A stretch of 64,000 bases of DNA from Lithodes maja (taxonomy: Eukaryota; Arthropoda; Malacostraca; Decapoda; Lithodidae): positions 1 through 64,000 of the forward strand of contig JBAKBP010007404.1 of the NCBI GenBank assembly GCA_037953745.1, read 5' to 3'. Below the pieces are notes generated by a model. That model ran no database searches, was not told where the DNA came from, and saw only the letters and a list, made by a program, of their open reading frames with translations. A program made the position numbers and the translations under genes. Shown in pieces: positions 39,954 through 48,622 of this stretch (within the stretch, counting starts at the first letter, position 1; the number at the start of each line of letters is the position of its first letter).

Positions 39954-40058
39954 CCCCCTTTGGCTCATAAAAAAACAAATATGTACATGCTTTTTCCACT
40001 AAGGGATTCAAGTCTTCTATAAAAATACAAGCTGGACCAGTAGTTACTTTCTTTATTC

Positions 40059-40370
40059 ATGTCTTCCCCAAATAATTTATCAATTACCATTAATTCACAG
40101 ACCACAATAATCCAACAGATATCGCCAGACCACCCACCACCGCCTCCCCAACCCCAACCAGATACACCTCCACCACCCGAAATGAAAGCGGATATTCCCC
40201 ACACATTGGGTCCCATACGAGCCGGCAGGAAAAAAAGAGGTGTGGTACCTTTATATCATTTGGATCCGGACCGTTTTCCCCGGATAGAGGACAAACAAAG
40301 GATTGAAAGAGCCATAGTTGTCCATAAGTGGCGTATCCGAAATATCCATGAAAAAAAGAGTTGGCCCTAA
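40059..40370 (+). CDS. Proline-rich small protein, 103 aa
   Basis: ATG at 40059 with TATAAAAATA about 40 nt upstream. The N-terminal half is Thr/Ile- and proline-rich (HPPPPPQPQPDTPPPPE). The C-terminal half is basic (RAGRKKRGVV, RIRNIHEKKSW). It is divergent from ubiquitin. Function unknown. Confidence 0.5.
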   Translation: MSSPNNLSITINSQTTIIQQISPDHPPPPPQPQPDTPPPPEMKADIPHTLGPIRAGRKKRGVVPLYHLDPDRFPRIEDKQRIERAIVVHKWRIRNIHEKKSWP

Positions 40371-40604
40371 CTAAATGAGTTCACCCAAAATTGATAATTT
40401 CTTTTGGTATTCCGCCACAATCGCCTCTCTCGAATAAGTATTCAAAATAAAAATAAGTACAAATAGTCCAAGTATACACAAAATATTGATTAATACATTA
40501 AATTGGTGAGCTTCTGATATTGCCAACACTTCTCTAAAATTTTGACCCAAATAAAACTCTGCCGTTTCACTCCAATGACTGACAACATTATTATCCGAAT
40601 TCAT
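40371..40604 (-). CDS. Small single-pass membrane protein, 77 aa
   Basis: ATG at 40604. The N-terminal half is hydrophilic. One membrane span lies near residues 40-58 (FNVLINILCILGLFVLIFIL), with a short charged tail. It abuts the convergent 103-aa gene. Possibly an envelope protein; no family recognised. Confidence 0.55.
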   Translation of the reverse strand: MNSDNNVVSHWSETAEFYLGQNFREVLAISEAHQFNVLINILCILGLFVLIFILNTYSREAIVAEYQKKLSILGELI

Positions 40605-40633
40605 TTATTGGTGTATGTAAGGTAAATAATAAT

Positions 40634-41785
40634 TTATATGGCAAATGAGTCATCGTCTAGTTTGGCTGTTATATAGTCATCCCGTTGTGTTCCCTGTTGC
40701 AAATATAAATAGGTTTCGGCTAGGATTATAGGTTCCTCGGTATCCGATTTAAACCTATAGAAAGTGCACACGTCCAATAGCTCACCAACCCTCCCCTCCA
40801 AACCCTTTATGGTCTTTGGGTATGACCCGAGACTCCGACTGTGACGATGGTGGGGTTGAATATACCGGTAATATTCACCATTTTCCATGATAAAGTAGAT
40901 TGATTCATTTTTGTGCCAATAAAATGCACTCTTAATTGTTTGGTCCGGGGGGATACTCGTAAAGGTATGCCTTATTTGTTTCGGGTAATTTTCTAAAAGC
41001 TCTCCCCGTGGATTAAGAACCCAATATAGGGAACCCTTGAATATATAGATAGATCCATTGACCCATGTGAAACTTGTATCAATATCTCGAGGCAAAGCGG
41101 GCCAAACTGTATTTATCGAGAGAGGACTGTGGACTAAGAACTCGAACCGACCATTTTCTACCGGTCGGAGCCTCGACAAGGTGCCGTTCTTTACGGCAAA
41201 GTACATACCGCTTATCTCAAGTATGGTATCGAATGATCTCGGTGGTGAATGTTCATGTGGTGGTTTATATAATAGGTTTATCCTGTCAATATCATCCTCA
41301 TGTAATTGCGTATCTGGATTATACACCTTAGAGTAAGGGGCCATAATTGCCTCGTTATTGGAAGAATGGATAAGACCTATTGCGTGTCCGATTTCGTGTA
41401 ATATCGTCTGGAAAAAGTTTTCTCCGGCACCATCTATACTCCAGGATTCATCCGCATCCAGGTGGATGTCTCCACCATATTTGGGAAAGAATGCGTGGGC
41501 CAGTGTGTTTCCCGGTCCATCCATGGGATCATCGCATATACCGTGATCACCACTAACGAACAATATAGAAATATCAATATTTTCTTGCTCGCCCGCAACA
41601 TGAAAATTGATAACCCCCCGGGTGGCTATCGACCATGCCTCCAAGGCTCGTTTAACTTCGTCATCCTGTTTTTTTGGTTCCATTTTGGAAGAGTATTTCA
41701 CAATCTTATAGGAAATATAAGGTTTATGCCATATCCCGCGAGAGGATAAACGCTGACATAATTTTTGAGGTCGCTTATCCGACAT
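40634..41785 (-). CDS. Matrix metalloproteinase (matrixin) with hemopexin-like domain
   Basis: About 383 aa from the ATG at 41785 (41809 also in frame; the TATA-like sequence at about 41815-41830 fits 41785 better). The catalytic zinc site HEIGHAIGLIH is followed by a Met-turn (EAIMAPYS). Upstream, GGDIHLDADESW is the usual structural zinc/calcium segment. The C-terminal half has hemopexin-like repeats (ISGMYFAVKNG, WVNGSIYIFKGSLYWVLN, YWHKNESIYFIMENGEYY). The prodomain cysteine switch is missing and no signal peptide is evident, so the enzyme may be constitutively active, or a 5' exon may be lost. MMPs cleave extracellular matrix and basement membrane. MMP capture is known in some insect baculoviruses (granuloviruses). 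Intronless, so probably a captured host gene. Confidence 0.92.
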   Translation of the reverse strand: MSDKRPQKLCQRLSSRGIWHKPYISYKIVKYSSKMEPKKQDDEVKRALEAWSIATRGVINFHVAGEQENIDISILFVSGDHGICDDPMDGPGNTLAHAFFPKYGGDIHLDADESWSIDGAGENFFQTILHEIGHAIGLIHSSNNEAIMAPYSKVYNPDTQLHEDDIDRINLLYKPPHEHSPPRSFDTILEISGMYFAVKNGTLSRLRPVENGRFEFLVHSPLSINTVWPALPRDIDTSFTWVNGSIYIFKGSLYWVLNPRGELLENYPKQIRHTFTSIPPDQTIKSAFYWHKNESIYFIMENGEYYRYIQPHHRHSRSLGSYPKTIKGLEGRVGELLDVCTFYRFKSDTEEPIILAETYLYLQQGTQRDDYITAKLDDDSFAI

Positions 41786-41839
41786 GGCTAGTATTTTATA
41801 TATATACATTAGATTAAATATAAATATTTATATTTTACA

Positions 41840-42445
41840 ATGTTTGTTATTCTTTTATTTCAATTCAGAATAGACATAAACACATTTCTAACCTTTATAA
41901 GGAAGAGAGGAAATGCATTAATATCAGCCAGTGAAAAACATTTATGTGATAAATCGTGTTTAACATTTAGTATCAGTTCTGAGAATGAACAAATATATTC
42001 CATTGGATGCAATCAAATACATTTTGTTCCCGTTTTGCAGCGCTCTATTTGGAAGTATTTCTTGGTCTGTAATATCGAAGGCCATTTAAATTTCGACGAT
42101 ATCCTAATCTGTGATCCTAATAATGCCAAACAGACCCACCCCCATCAATTAACAATGATAATTATATCCGCCCGTGATATTTTTGGATTGGCCGAGGATA
42201 ATACACCCGCATTGCCCGAGAAGAAGAAGAAGACAAATAATGGCAGAAGATTATCTCCCCATTATATAGAGGCTCTAGGGAAGAAGTATGGTTCAAATAG
42301 GACCTCTTATATAAGATGTGTTTTTCATAATGATCGTAGGGCTAGTCTTCAACTAAATACCAAATTTCATAGTTATAAATGTTTGAGTACGAATTGTAAT
42401 ACAAAAGGTAAAATTACCGATACAAATATACATAGTTTTTTATAG
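41840..42445 (+). CDS. Protein with CHC2-type zinc finger, 201 aa
   Basis: ATG at 41840, TATATATA about 35 nt upstream. The C-terminal 50 residues contain CVFHNDRRASLQLNTKF, then YKCLSTNC, then KGKI. This follows the C-x2-H ... C-x4-C plan and the sequence pattern of the primase CHC2 zinc finger (CPFHxExxPSF ... YxCFGCGxxGDV). No primase catalytic domain follows. The N-terminal part is unassigned, with a KKKKTNNGRR patch. A role in replication as a DNA-binding primase partner is inference. The 3' end is partly duplicated at about 42598. Confidence 0.5.
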   Translation: MFVILLFQFRIDINTFLTFIRKRGNALISASEKHLCDKSCLTFSISSENEQIYSIGCNQIHFVPVLQRSIWKYFLVCNIEGHLNFDDILICDPNNAKQTHPHQLTMIIISARDIFGLAEDNTPALPEKKKKTNNGRRLSPHYIEALGKKYGSNRTSYIRCVFHNDRRASLQLNTKFHSYKCLSTNCNTKGKITDTNIHSFL

Positions 42446-42800
42446 GGAAAATAACAATAATAATATAGAACAAGTTTTTTATTTATTCAATCATTTCAAC
42501 AACCGGGTTTCTATTTCCCAAATTTTATGGATTGATCATTGTGACAAGTATAATTATATAGGGTGAAATTCTTTAACTGAGCATAGTTATATATGTCTGA
42601 GTACGAATTGTAATAAAAAAAGGTAAAATCACCAATACAAATATACATAGTTTGTTATAGGGGAAATAAAAATAATAATATAGAACGAGTTTTTTTATTT
42701 ATTCAATCATTTCAACAACCGGGTTTCCATTTCCCAAATTTCATGGATTGATCATTGTGACAAGTATAATTATGTGGGGTGAAATTCTTTAACTGAGTCA
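42385..42800 (+). repeat. Two tandem copies of about 200 bp spanning a gene end
   Basis: Copy 1 is about 42385-42582 and copy 2 about 42598-42798. Both run from 'gagtacgaattgtaat' through 'catttcaacaaccgggttt' and 'gattgatcattgtgacaag' to 'gaaattctttaactga'. Copy 1 begins inside the last codons of the CHC2 gene, so copy 2 is a duplicated gene tail. About 10% of positions differ. Confidence 0.85.
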
Positions 42801-42807
42801 GTTACCT

Positions 42808-42955
42808 TGAGCCCCCACACACAACCACAGTGCAGAGCCTTCCGTCTTTTAAATATGGACAACCGAGTTCAATTTGAAATAACTGAGCCCCCACACACAA
42901 CCACAGTGCAGAGCCTTCCGTCTTTTAAATATGGACAACCGAGTTCAATTTGAAA
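42808..42955 (+). repeat. Two tandem 72-bp copies covering the integrase promoter and start codon
   Basis: Copies at 42808-42879 and 42884-42955 are essentially identical. Each contains 'gcccccacacacaaccacag', a TTTAAATATGG box and the first seven codons of integrase 1. The second copy drives the ORF; the first has the same ATG but runs out of frame after the repeat. Confidence 0.9.
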
Positions 42956-44469
42956 GGCAGTTAGAAAATATAGCCCAGAAAAACTTGTCAACAAAATCAG
43001 CACTATTCACACGGGAAAAATTCAACTACTACATCACCACTATTCAGAGCGCTCAAGGAAATCCCAGTACAAAAACACAACATATATATCACTTATTGAG
43101 AAAGTATAGGGTTGAAATCCAATTTGGGGAAACTAAGCTAATCTGTAAAAGAACGGGGAAATATTTCATTCATATATGCGAGCTGTACGATACCATCAAG
43201 GCCGCCCATGAAATTGTGGGGCACGGTGGTCGCAGAAGAACCTTTCTCGAAATAAGAAAAACAATAGCCAATGTAACAGAATTACAAATTAAGACTTACT
43301 TGTCATTTTGTACAACCTGTACAATTAGAGGCGGCGTGGGAAAACGTTGCAAAAGAGTAGTGCGTCCTTTAATCTCGAATAATTTTGGAGAAAGGGGTCA
43401 GGTAGATTTAATTGATATGTCCGGTATGGCCATGGGAGGATATACCTTCATTTTAAATTATCAAGATCATTTTTCCAAATTCTGTATCTTGCGGGCCTTA
43501 AAAAACAAAACTGCCAAAGAAGTGGTCTCTCATATGGTGGATATCTTCTCAATAATTGGGGCGCCCAAAATTCTTCAATCTGACAATGGTAAAGAATTTG
43601 TAGCTAATTTATTCAAAAGGGTGTTATGTACAATGTGGCCCGAGCTAACCATTATACATGGCCGCCCACGGCATCCAGAGTCTCAGGGGAGTGTAGAGAG
43701 GGCCAATGGAGACGTGGAAAATATGATAAGAGCCATTTTAATTGAAAAACGAACCAAAGATTGGGTGGGTCAATTAAATTTTATACAATTTTATAAAAAC
43801 ACCGCCACAAATAGAGTAATTAAGAAATCACCCTATAAAGCTACCTTCGGGAGAGATCCACCACTAGGCTTTAACCAAACGTTTACTTTGGACATCCTCA
43901 ATAATCACAATTTCCCTTCGCAAGTGGAAGATTTTTCACAGCTTAGAGACAATAGCACATTTATGGGTGATGACACCCACCCATCCCACCCACCCATCCC
44001 ACCCACCCATCCCACTCCCACCCCGGGACATATTTATAATACAAGAAAAGATGTATTCCTAAGTATACGGGCCTCCTCGAGAAAGGGAATCATTTTGGGG
44101 GCACAGAAAATGGTCAAAAATACATCTACACTTACACGGGTTAACATCAATGACACAGTGTCCATTCTAGTTCATCCCAAAGATAGAGCATGTAAATTGG
44201 GCCATAAATATCTTGTGGGTAAAATTATAAATATAAAAAAAGATGGAGACCTATACAAAATTCAAACTGAATATGGGATATTAAATAGATACTGTTCACG
44301 CGAAGAAATTAGACCATGTTTGGGCATTGACACATCCCAATTCTCAACTAAACTAATTAGCATAAGGAAAGCAATACGTCTACAAAATAGTGAATCTACC
44401 ACACCACTCCGTCATCCACCACCGTCGCCGCCACCACCACCGTCGCCGCCATCCATAGGTACTCTTTGA
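42931..44469 (+). CDS. DDE integrase, Ginger/KRBA2-like (integrase 1)
   Basis: 512 aa, ATG at 42931. An H2C2 zinc-binding region (about 90-130: HEIVGHGG ... CTTCTIRGG) precedes the retroviral-type integrase core with D159 (QVDLIDM), D218 (LQSDNGKEF) and E256 (SQGSVERANG), spaced D-x58-D-x37-E. GRPRHPESQGSVERAN is typical of integrases of the Ginger and KRBA2 type. A proline/His-rich insert (about 350-370) and an SH3-like C-terminal part (NDTVSILVHPKDR) follow, then a proline tail. The catalytic set is complete and the frame intact. It may be a transposon within the virus or a viral gene; no terminal inverted repeats were confirmed. Confidence 0.85.
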   Translation: MDNRVQFERQLENIAQKNLSTKSALFTREKFNYYITTIQSAQGNPSTKTQHIYHLLRKYRVEIQFGETKLICKRTGKYFIHICELYDTIKAAHEIVGHGGRRRTFLEIRKTIANVTELQIKTYLSFCTTCTIRGGVGKRCKRVVRPLISNNFGERGQVDLIDMSGMAMGGYTFILNYQDHFSKFCILRALKNKTAKEVVSHMVDIFSIIGAPKILQSDNGKEFVANLFKRVLCTMWPELTIIHGRPRHPESQGSVERANGDVENMIRAILIEKRTKDWVGQLNFIQFYKNTATNRVIKKSPYKATFGRDPPLGFNQTFTLDILNNHNFPSQVEDFSQLRDNSTFMGDDTHPSHPPIPPTHPTPTPGHIYNTRKDVFLSIRASSRKGIILGAQKMVKNTSTLTRVNINDTVSILVHPKDRACKLGHKYLVGKIINIKKDGDLYKIQTEYGILNRYCSREEIRPCLGIDTSQFSTKLISIRKAIRLQNSESTTPLRHPPPSPPPPPSPPSIGTL

Positions 44470-44473
44470 ACCA

Positions 44474-45883
44474 CTAGACATTAACAACATCGCGTACCAT
44501 ACCAGGGATTATTTTTATTAAATCGTTAAGAAGGTCGCAAATTTTTTCTATATCATTAATTATATATTTGATTGGTTGTCGTTTTCTTTTATCATGGGTT
44601 AATTTAACGGACCTGGCACGTAACGATTTCTGCTGGTCTATAATACACTTATTTTCTTGGATGAATAGGGCTGTATCTTTAAAAAGTTTCTTCTCCTCTG
44701 GTGTGTCTGTCGAAGTGGTTAATGTGGGTTGTATACCCGCTGGAAGCGTTGGGAAATGTTGCACCCGGTGCACGGTTTGTATCTTCAATTGAGGCTGCAT
44801 TGACTGATTACGTTGCATGGTTTGTATCTGATTGTATTGTTGTGGTTGCATTAGGGGTCTACTTTGCTGGGTGTGTACCTGGTAAGGGTGCGGTTGCATG
44901 GTCTGTACATTTATGGGTGGTTGCGGGGCTTGTACCTGGTAAGGTTGCGTGACTTTTATCTGGTAAGCCTGTGCATTGATGGGTGGTTGCGTGGTCTGTA
45001 TCTTGTAATGTTGCGGTTGCGGGGCTTGTACTTGATAAGGGTTCGGTTGCACGGTCTGTGTATTGATGGGCGGTTGCGGGGCTTGTGGTTGATAAGGGTG
45101 CGGTTGCACAGTCTGTGTATTGATGGGCGGTTGCGGGGCTTGTACTTGATAAGGGTGCGGTTGCACGGTCTGTGTATTGATGAAAGGGTGCGGTTGCACG
45201 GTCTGTGTATTGATGAACGGTTGCGGGGCTTGTGTCAGGTACGTCTGACTCTGATGATTTTGCGTGACACAGTGTGGGTGTGTATTGATGGGTGGTTGTT
45301 GGTGAGCCTGCTGTGGTTGTGATGTTATGGGTATCTTATATGACGAATCGGGTCCTGCAGTTCCATGTACTTGTAGAGTAGAATCTTGCAATGGTTGTTC
45401 TGGGTGCGATACTATGGATTTTGGTTTTTGTGAACCAGATAAATTCAAAGGTTCTGAAGTATCTGATAATTGAACAGCCTCCCGACACATTTGTGGATCT
45501 TCTTCTGGTTGTACCCGATGCGACACTATGGATGTTGGCTGTCGTGAACCAGATAAATCTGAAGTTTCACATTCCTGCGATAATCGAAGAACATCCTCGA
45601 GTATTTGTTCAGTTGAGGGGGGACTATGTACATTTGTGGCTGTTGGTTGTGACAAAGATCTCCATTCACCACCTGAATCTTGCGGTGGTTGAACGGTCTG
45701 CGCGTTGGTCCTCTGTCCCCGCACATAGGGAGCCTCCCATTCTTGGTGGTTTATTGAAGTTCCTCGGATTCCAGGTTGGGAGGTTGCTCCGGAGGTTGCG
45801 TAGGGCTTTAGCCTCTGGTTGCGGTTGCGTAGATTATATTGAGGCATGACTGAGGGAGCTCTCTCTCTCATAGTCGTCCCCAT
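44474..45883 (-). CDS. Gln/Pro-rich repeat protein, 469 aa
   Basis: ATG at 45883 (MGTTMRERAPSVMPQYNLRN). The middle (about 220-370) is tandem repeats of PPINTQTVQPHPYQVQAPQ type. The last 100 residues are non-repetitive and basic (KSLRARSVKLTHDKRKRQP, then IEKICDLLNDLIKII). It ends 5 bp from the convergent integrase 1 gene. A truncated copy is at 375-698 and a broken inverted copy near 985-1262. Function unknown; Q/P-rich repeats plus a basic end could mark a regulatory or DNA-binding protein. Confidence 0.65.
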   Translation of the reverse strand: MGTTMRERAPSVMPQYNLRNRNQRLKPYATSGATSQPGIRGTSINHQEWEAPYVRGQRTNAQTVQPPQDSGGEWRSLSQPTATNVHSPPSTEQILEDVLRLSQECETSDLSGSRQPTSIVSHRVQPEEDPQMCREAVQLSDTSEPLNLSGSQKPKSIVSHPEQPLQDSTLQVHGTAGPDSSYKIPITSQPQQAHQQPPINTHPHCVTQNHQSQTYLTQAPQPFINTQTVQPHPFINTQTVQPHPYQVQAPQPPINTQTVQPHPYQPQAPQPPINTQTVQPNPYQVQAPQPQHYKIQTTQPPINAQAYQIKVTQPYQVQAPQPPINVQTMQPHPYQVHTQQSRPLMQPQQYNQIQTMQRNQSMQPQLKIQTVHRVQHFPTLPAGIQPTLTTSTDTPEEKKLFKDTALFIQENKCIIDQQKSLRARSVKLTHDKRKRQPIKYIINDIEKICDLLNDLIKIIPGMVRDVVNV

Positions 45884-45889
45884 CTGTCA

Positions 45890-45960
45890 CACACACACAT
45901 ATATATATAGCCTCAGAGAAAACTGTGGGGGTGGGGCTCCTCCAATGGGAGGAGCCTAAT
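45890..45960 (-). promoter_or_regulatory. Promoter with TATA, GC-rich block and perfect hairpin
   Basis: On the minus strand a 9-bp inverted repeat (45935-45943 with 45947-45956, AATG loop region) contains GGCTCCTCC and an ATTGG box, followed by CCCCACCCCCAC and TATATATATATG ahead of the ATG at 45883. The same elements occur at 700-830. Confidence 0.5.
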
Positions 45961-46324
45961 CTTTTTTGAAGAGATGCTGTTGGTTGAACATTTCTGTATT
46001 GTAATTGTTCAACCAAGACACGCTGCTGGATATTTCACATACATTTTTATATACGCGAAGACTTTCGGGAGAGTTATTTAATTTGACCGGCTCTGCCATT
46101 GCCACTGCCAATGGATGATGTAAATTTAAGGGTACAATTCTTTTACGGGTTAGTCTTCCTATATCCTCACAATTAATATCGTGAAGTGTCGGCTCTAGAC
46201 GAAGGCCCCTGCCCAATAATTCAATATCGTCATAGATATGGGGCTCGGCTCCATAATCATTTTTACAACATAGATCCAATTTCTGACCATATATTTTTAT
46301 CGGACGCACAAAAAGAAATATCAA
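45956..46324 (-). CDS. C-terminal ORF likely belonging to the PIF-1-like gene
   Basis: This frame overlaps the last 62 bp of the PIF-1-like ORF in another phase. It reads convincingly from about 46275 (CCKNDYGAEPHIYDD ... RKRIVPLNLHHPL) to the stop. A one-base shift near 46265-46320 would make it the C-terminal 105 residues of that protein. An independent small gene is possible, but its listed start is not convincing. Confidence 0.4.
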   Translation of the reverse strand: MIFLFVRPIKIYGQKLDLCCKNDYGAEPHIYDDIELLGRGLRLEPTLHDINCEDIGRLTRKRIVPLNLHHPLAVAMAEPVKLNNSPESLRVYKNVCEISSSVSWLNNYNTEMFNQQHLFKKD

Positions 46325-48341
46325 ATAACGGTGTAGACTTTAAAGGGTTTGAAATTATATTTGAATTGGTTAATTTATTCTTAGTGTGATAAAAATGTTG
46401 GGCCGAGTTTAGATGATAAAGAGAGGTAGGAAAAGACCACTGTATCCATGGAATGTTGGAATTGGGTATTGTATAGTCTTTCGTTATATTACCTAGCGAG
46501 GCTAGTAGACCGTAACTCCTAAATGTCCTAATAAAATGGGCCGGTTTTAAATACTTTGAGGTGGTTGTTGTAGTAAGGATTTCGGACAATACACTGACAT
46601 TGGCCAGAAATGGTGAGTTTTTAGTTTTAAAAATGCGGCTGGATGTCATAAGCTTGCCGCGGATAATTCTGGTCTGTTGAAAGAGTTTCATCATTTGTAA
46701 ATGTTTGGGGTGTATAAGCGACTCTCCCTCGAACAGCGAGTGAAACAAGTTTTCGTGGCCTCCCACCACAAGGCCGCATACAATCTTTGAATTCTCCAAA
46801 GCCTGAGCGGCAATCAATTGGAAATCAATGGGATTTTGTGGGTTGTGATTGGCCAATATATTTTCTATAGGGAAAATATTAAACGCGGCGTTGGCATTGA
46901 CAGGGTTATTAGTTATATTGGGGAGAGAGTCACCAAACAGATAGTACCATGCTGAAATGCCGAACCACCTGTCAAGTTGCTTGGGTGATGATATTTTTCC
47001 CCCTATATTCATTTGATCGGGTGAGACGTATAAAATGAAACGGTTCGGATCTCTATGGTCAGCGTTTGTCGGTGTGATAATGGGACCGCTATGTACCGTG
47101 GCCAGCTCAATAGACTGTTTTGTAAAGTTTGGAATATTTTTAAGGGAGTACGATGTGACACGGGGATTCATTGACCGCGGTCTGAGGCCAAACAGTGGTG
47201 CCTGCGAGCTAGAAATTGGCGTATTGTGTTGATTCATAACCACATTGAAAAAATTTGGTTTGGGTATACAGGTATAATCTTGAGAATTGTAACTGACAAC
47301 ACTGTCCACGTCAACCAGGGTTAGCGGGCAGGGATTCACTTGACATTTCGCGAAATTAACATAATCTTTATTGGCTATTTCTGCGGGAAGCACAGGATTT
47401 CCTAGATAATCCAATTGTCCATTACAATGGCAAGATATTCTATTATTCAAAAAAAAATTCTTATCGTTAATATAAGCTATATACTCGGCGAGTGAACATT
47501 CTTTAAGTGTTTGTAACATTTTAGTCTGAACCATGTCACCGTGCTCCAAAATTTTCATATCAGGATTCTGTTCGTCCACCAAATATGAATTATATTTCCA
47601 GTTGGGATTTTCTCTAAATTTTTGGTCGTTATATGTACACGCCACATTTTCGGTACAGTCAACGCCACCAAAAAGGAATGGGTAGCGACAGTTACATATG
47701 AATCTATCCTCACTTAAGGAATAGACCAATTGACCGGTGAATTTTGAACATGGTGGCGGGTGACCGTCTTTATGTTTCTGAATATAGCAGTAGGTGCTGT
47801 CGCTATTGAGAATGTCCTCACCCCAGACGACATCCCGGCCAGAAATTATGTTGGCCTTTTCATCACCACAAAACATTTGACAATCATATTTGTTGATAAA
47901 TACATCGGGTTCCATTCTGACCGGTTTCTCACATTTTCGGCCCTGTTTGTAATGAGAAAATGTTCCGGATGACCAACCAAGTATCAAATCTTTAAGTTCA
48001 TTTAAAGATTTTTGGGTGGATCTTATATTTTGGGAAGTCTGTTTTCGATTGTGGGGGAATATTCTTTGGTGTCGGGGAGGTAGGTTAAATTCATTACCAT
48101 CCAATGCCAAATAGTCATAATTCGGCAGGTTTTTTTCATCAATCATGTTTGCCATTTGTTTAACGGAAAGGACCTGGTCCATACCCCTTTTCAATTTTTC
48201 CGGGGTTAATCGTTTATCATTTTTCAATTTGGATATAAATAAACCATATAGATGTTTTCGAATATGATTTTTATTAATAACCAAAATATATAATAATATA
48301 TATAATATACAAAACATACCCAACATTTGTTGCTCCCACAT
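46263..48341 (-). CDS. PIF-1-like envelope protein
   Basis: 692 aa, ATG at 48341. An N-terminal membrane anchor (MLGMFCILYILLYILVI, about 7-22) is followed by a large Cys-rich ectodomain: YDCQMFCGD, TYCYIQK, RFICNCRYPFLFGGVDC, ISCHCNGQ and KCQVNPCPL. The order of an anchor, a CNC-P element, a DC-x3-5-C element and a second C-x-C block resembles per os infectivity factor 1 of Naldaviricetes, which is part of the entry complex on virions. The assignment rests on layout, not on an alignment, so PIF-2 or an orphan is possible. The C-terminus may continue in another frame at 46324-45956. Confidence 0.5.
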   Translation of the reverse strand: MWEQQMLGMFCILYILLYILVINKNHIRKHLYGLFISKLKNDKRLTPEKLKRGMDQVLSVKQMANMIDEKNLPNYDYLALDGNEFNLPPRHQRIFPHNRKQTSQNIRSTQKSLNELKDLILGWSSGTFSHYKQGRKCEKPVRMEPDVFINKYDCQMFCGDEKANIISGRDVVWGEDILNSDSTYCYIQKHKDGHPPPCSKFTGQLVYSLSEDRFICNCRYPFLFGGVDCTENVACTYNDQKFRENPNWKYNSYLVDEQNPDMKILEHGDMVQTKMLQTLKECSLAEYIAYINDKNFFLNNRISCHCNGQLDYLGNPVLPAEIANKDYVNFAKCQVNPCPLTLVDVDSVVSYNSQDYTCIPKPNFFNVVMNQHNTPISSSQAPLFGLRPRSMNPRVTSYSLKNIPNFTKQSIELATVHSGPIITPTNADHRDPNRFILYVSPDQMNIGGKISSPKQLDRWFGISAWYYLFGDSLPNITNNPVNANAAFNIFPIENILANHNPQNPIDFQLIAAQALENSKIVCGLVVGGHENLFHSLFEGESLIHPKHLQMMKLFQQTRIIRGKLMTSSRIFKTKNSPFLANVSVLSEILTTTTTSKYLKPAHFIRTFRSYGLLASLGNITKDYTIPNSNIPWIQWSFPTSLYHLNSAQHFYHTKNKLTNSNIISNPLKSTPLFDISFCASDKNIWSEIGSML

Positions 48342-48351
48342 GGTTATTTAT

Positions 48352-48582
48352 TCATATATAACATAATACAAAAAAAAATGTATCTATTGGTCGAGTCAAC
48401 CAAGCCTCAATAAATAAAATTATGTAAACATTTATATCCATTGTCAGAGTCAAACCTTCACATTTTTTTTCCGAATTTATAGATATCGGACAGGAGGACC
48501 CGGCCCGGCCCGGCCCACATAACCACACACCGGACAATATATAACAACCCTTCAAAAGGTTTGTACATTCGTCGCCTGCCAT
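48352..48582 (-). CDS. Small Cys-containing membrane-type protein, 76 aa
   Basis: ATG at 48582 (MAGDECTNLLKGC). It has VWLCGPGRAGSSC in the middle and hydrophobic stretches near the end (INVYIILFIEAW, TFFFVLCYI). It lies just upstream of the PIF-1-like gene on the same strand. Weakly supported because it is short. Confidence 0.35.
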   Translation of the reverse strand: MAGDECTNLLKGCYILSGVWLCGPGRAGSSCPISINSEKKCEGLTLTMDINVYIILFIEAWLTRPIDTFFFVLCYI

Positions 48583-48622
48583 GGTGGAGTCTTTGTCGTA
48601 GAGGTAGAATATAAGATGGATA

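Noticed and set aside
44568..45849. Several plus-strand ORFs rich in Val, Leu, Arg and Gly
   Set aside because: Shadows of the Q/P-rich repeat gene on the minus strand; their repeats follow the same unit.
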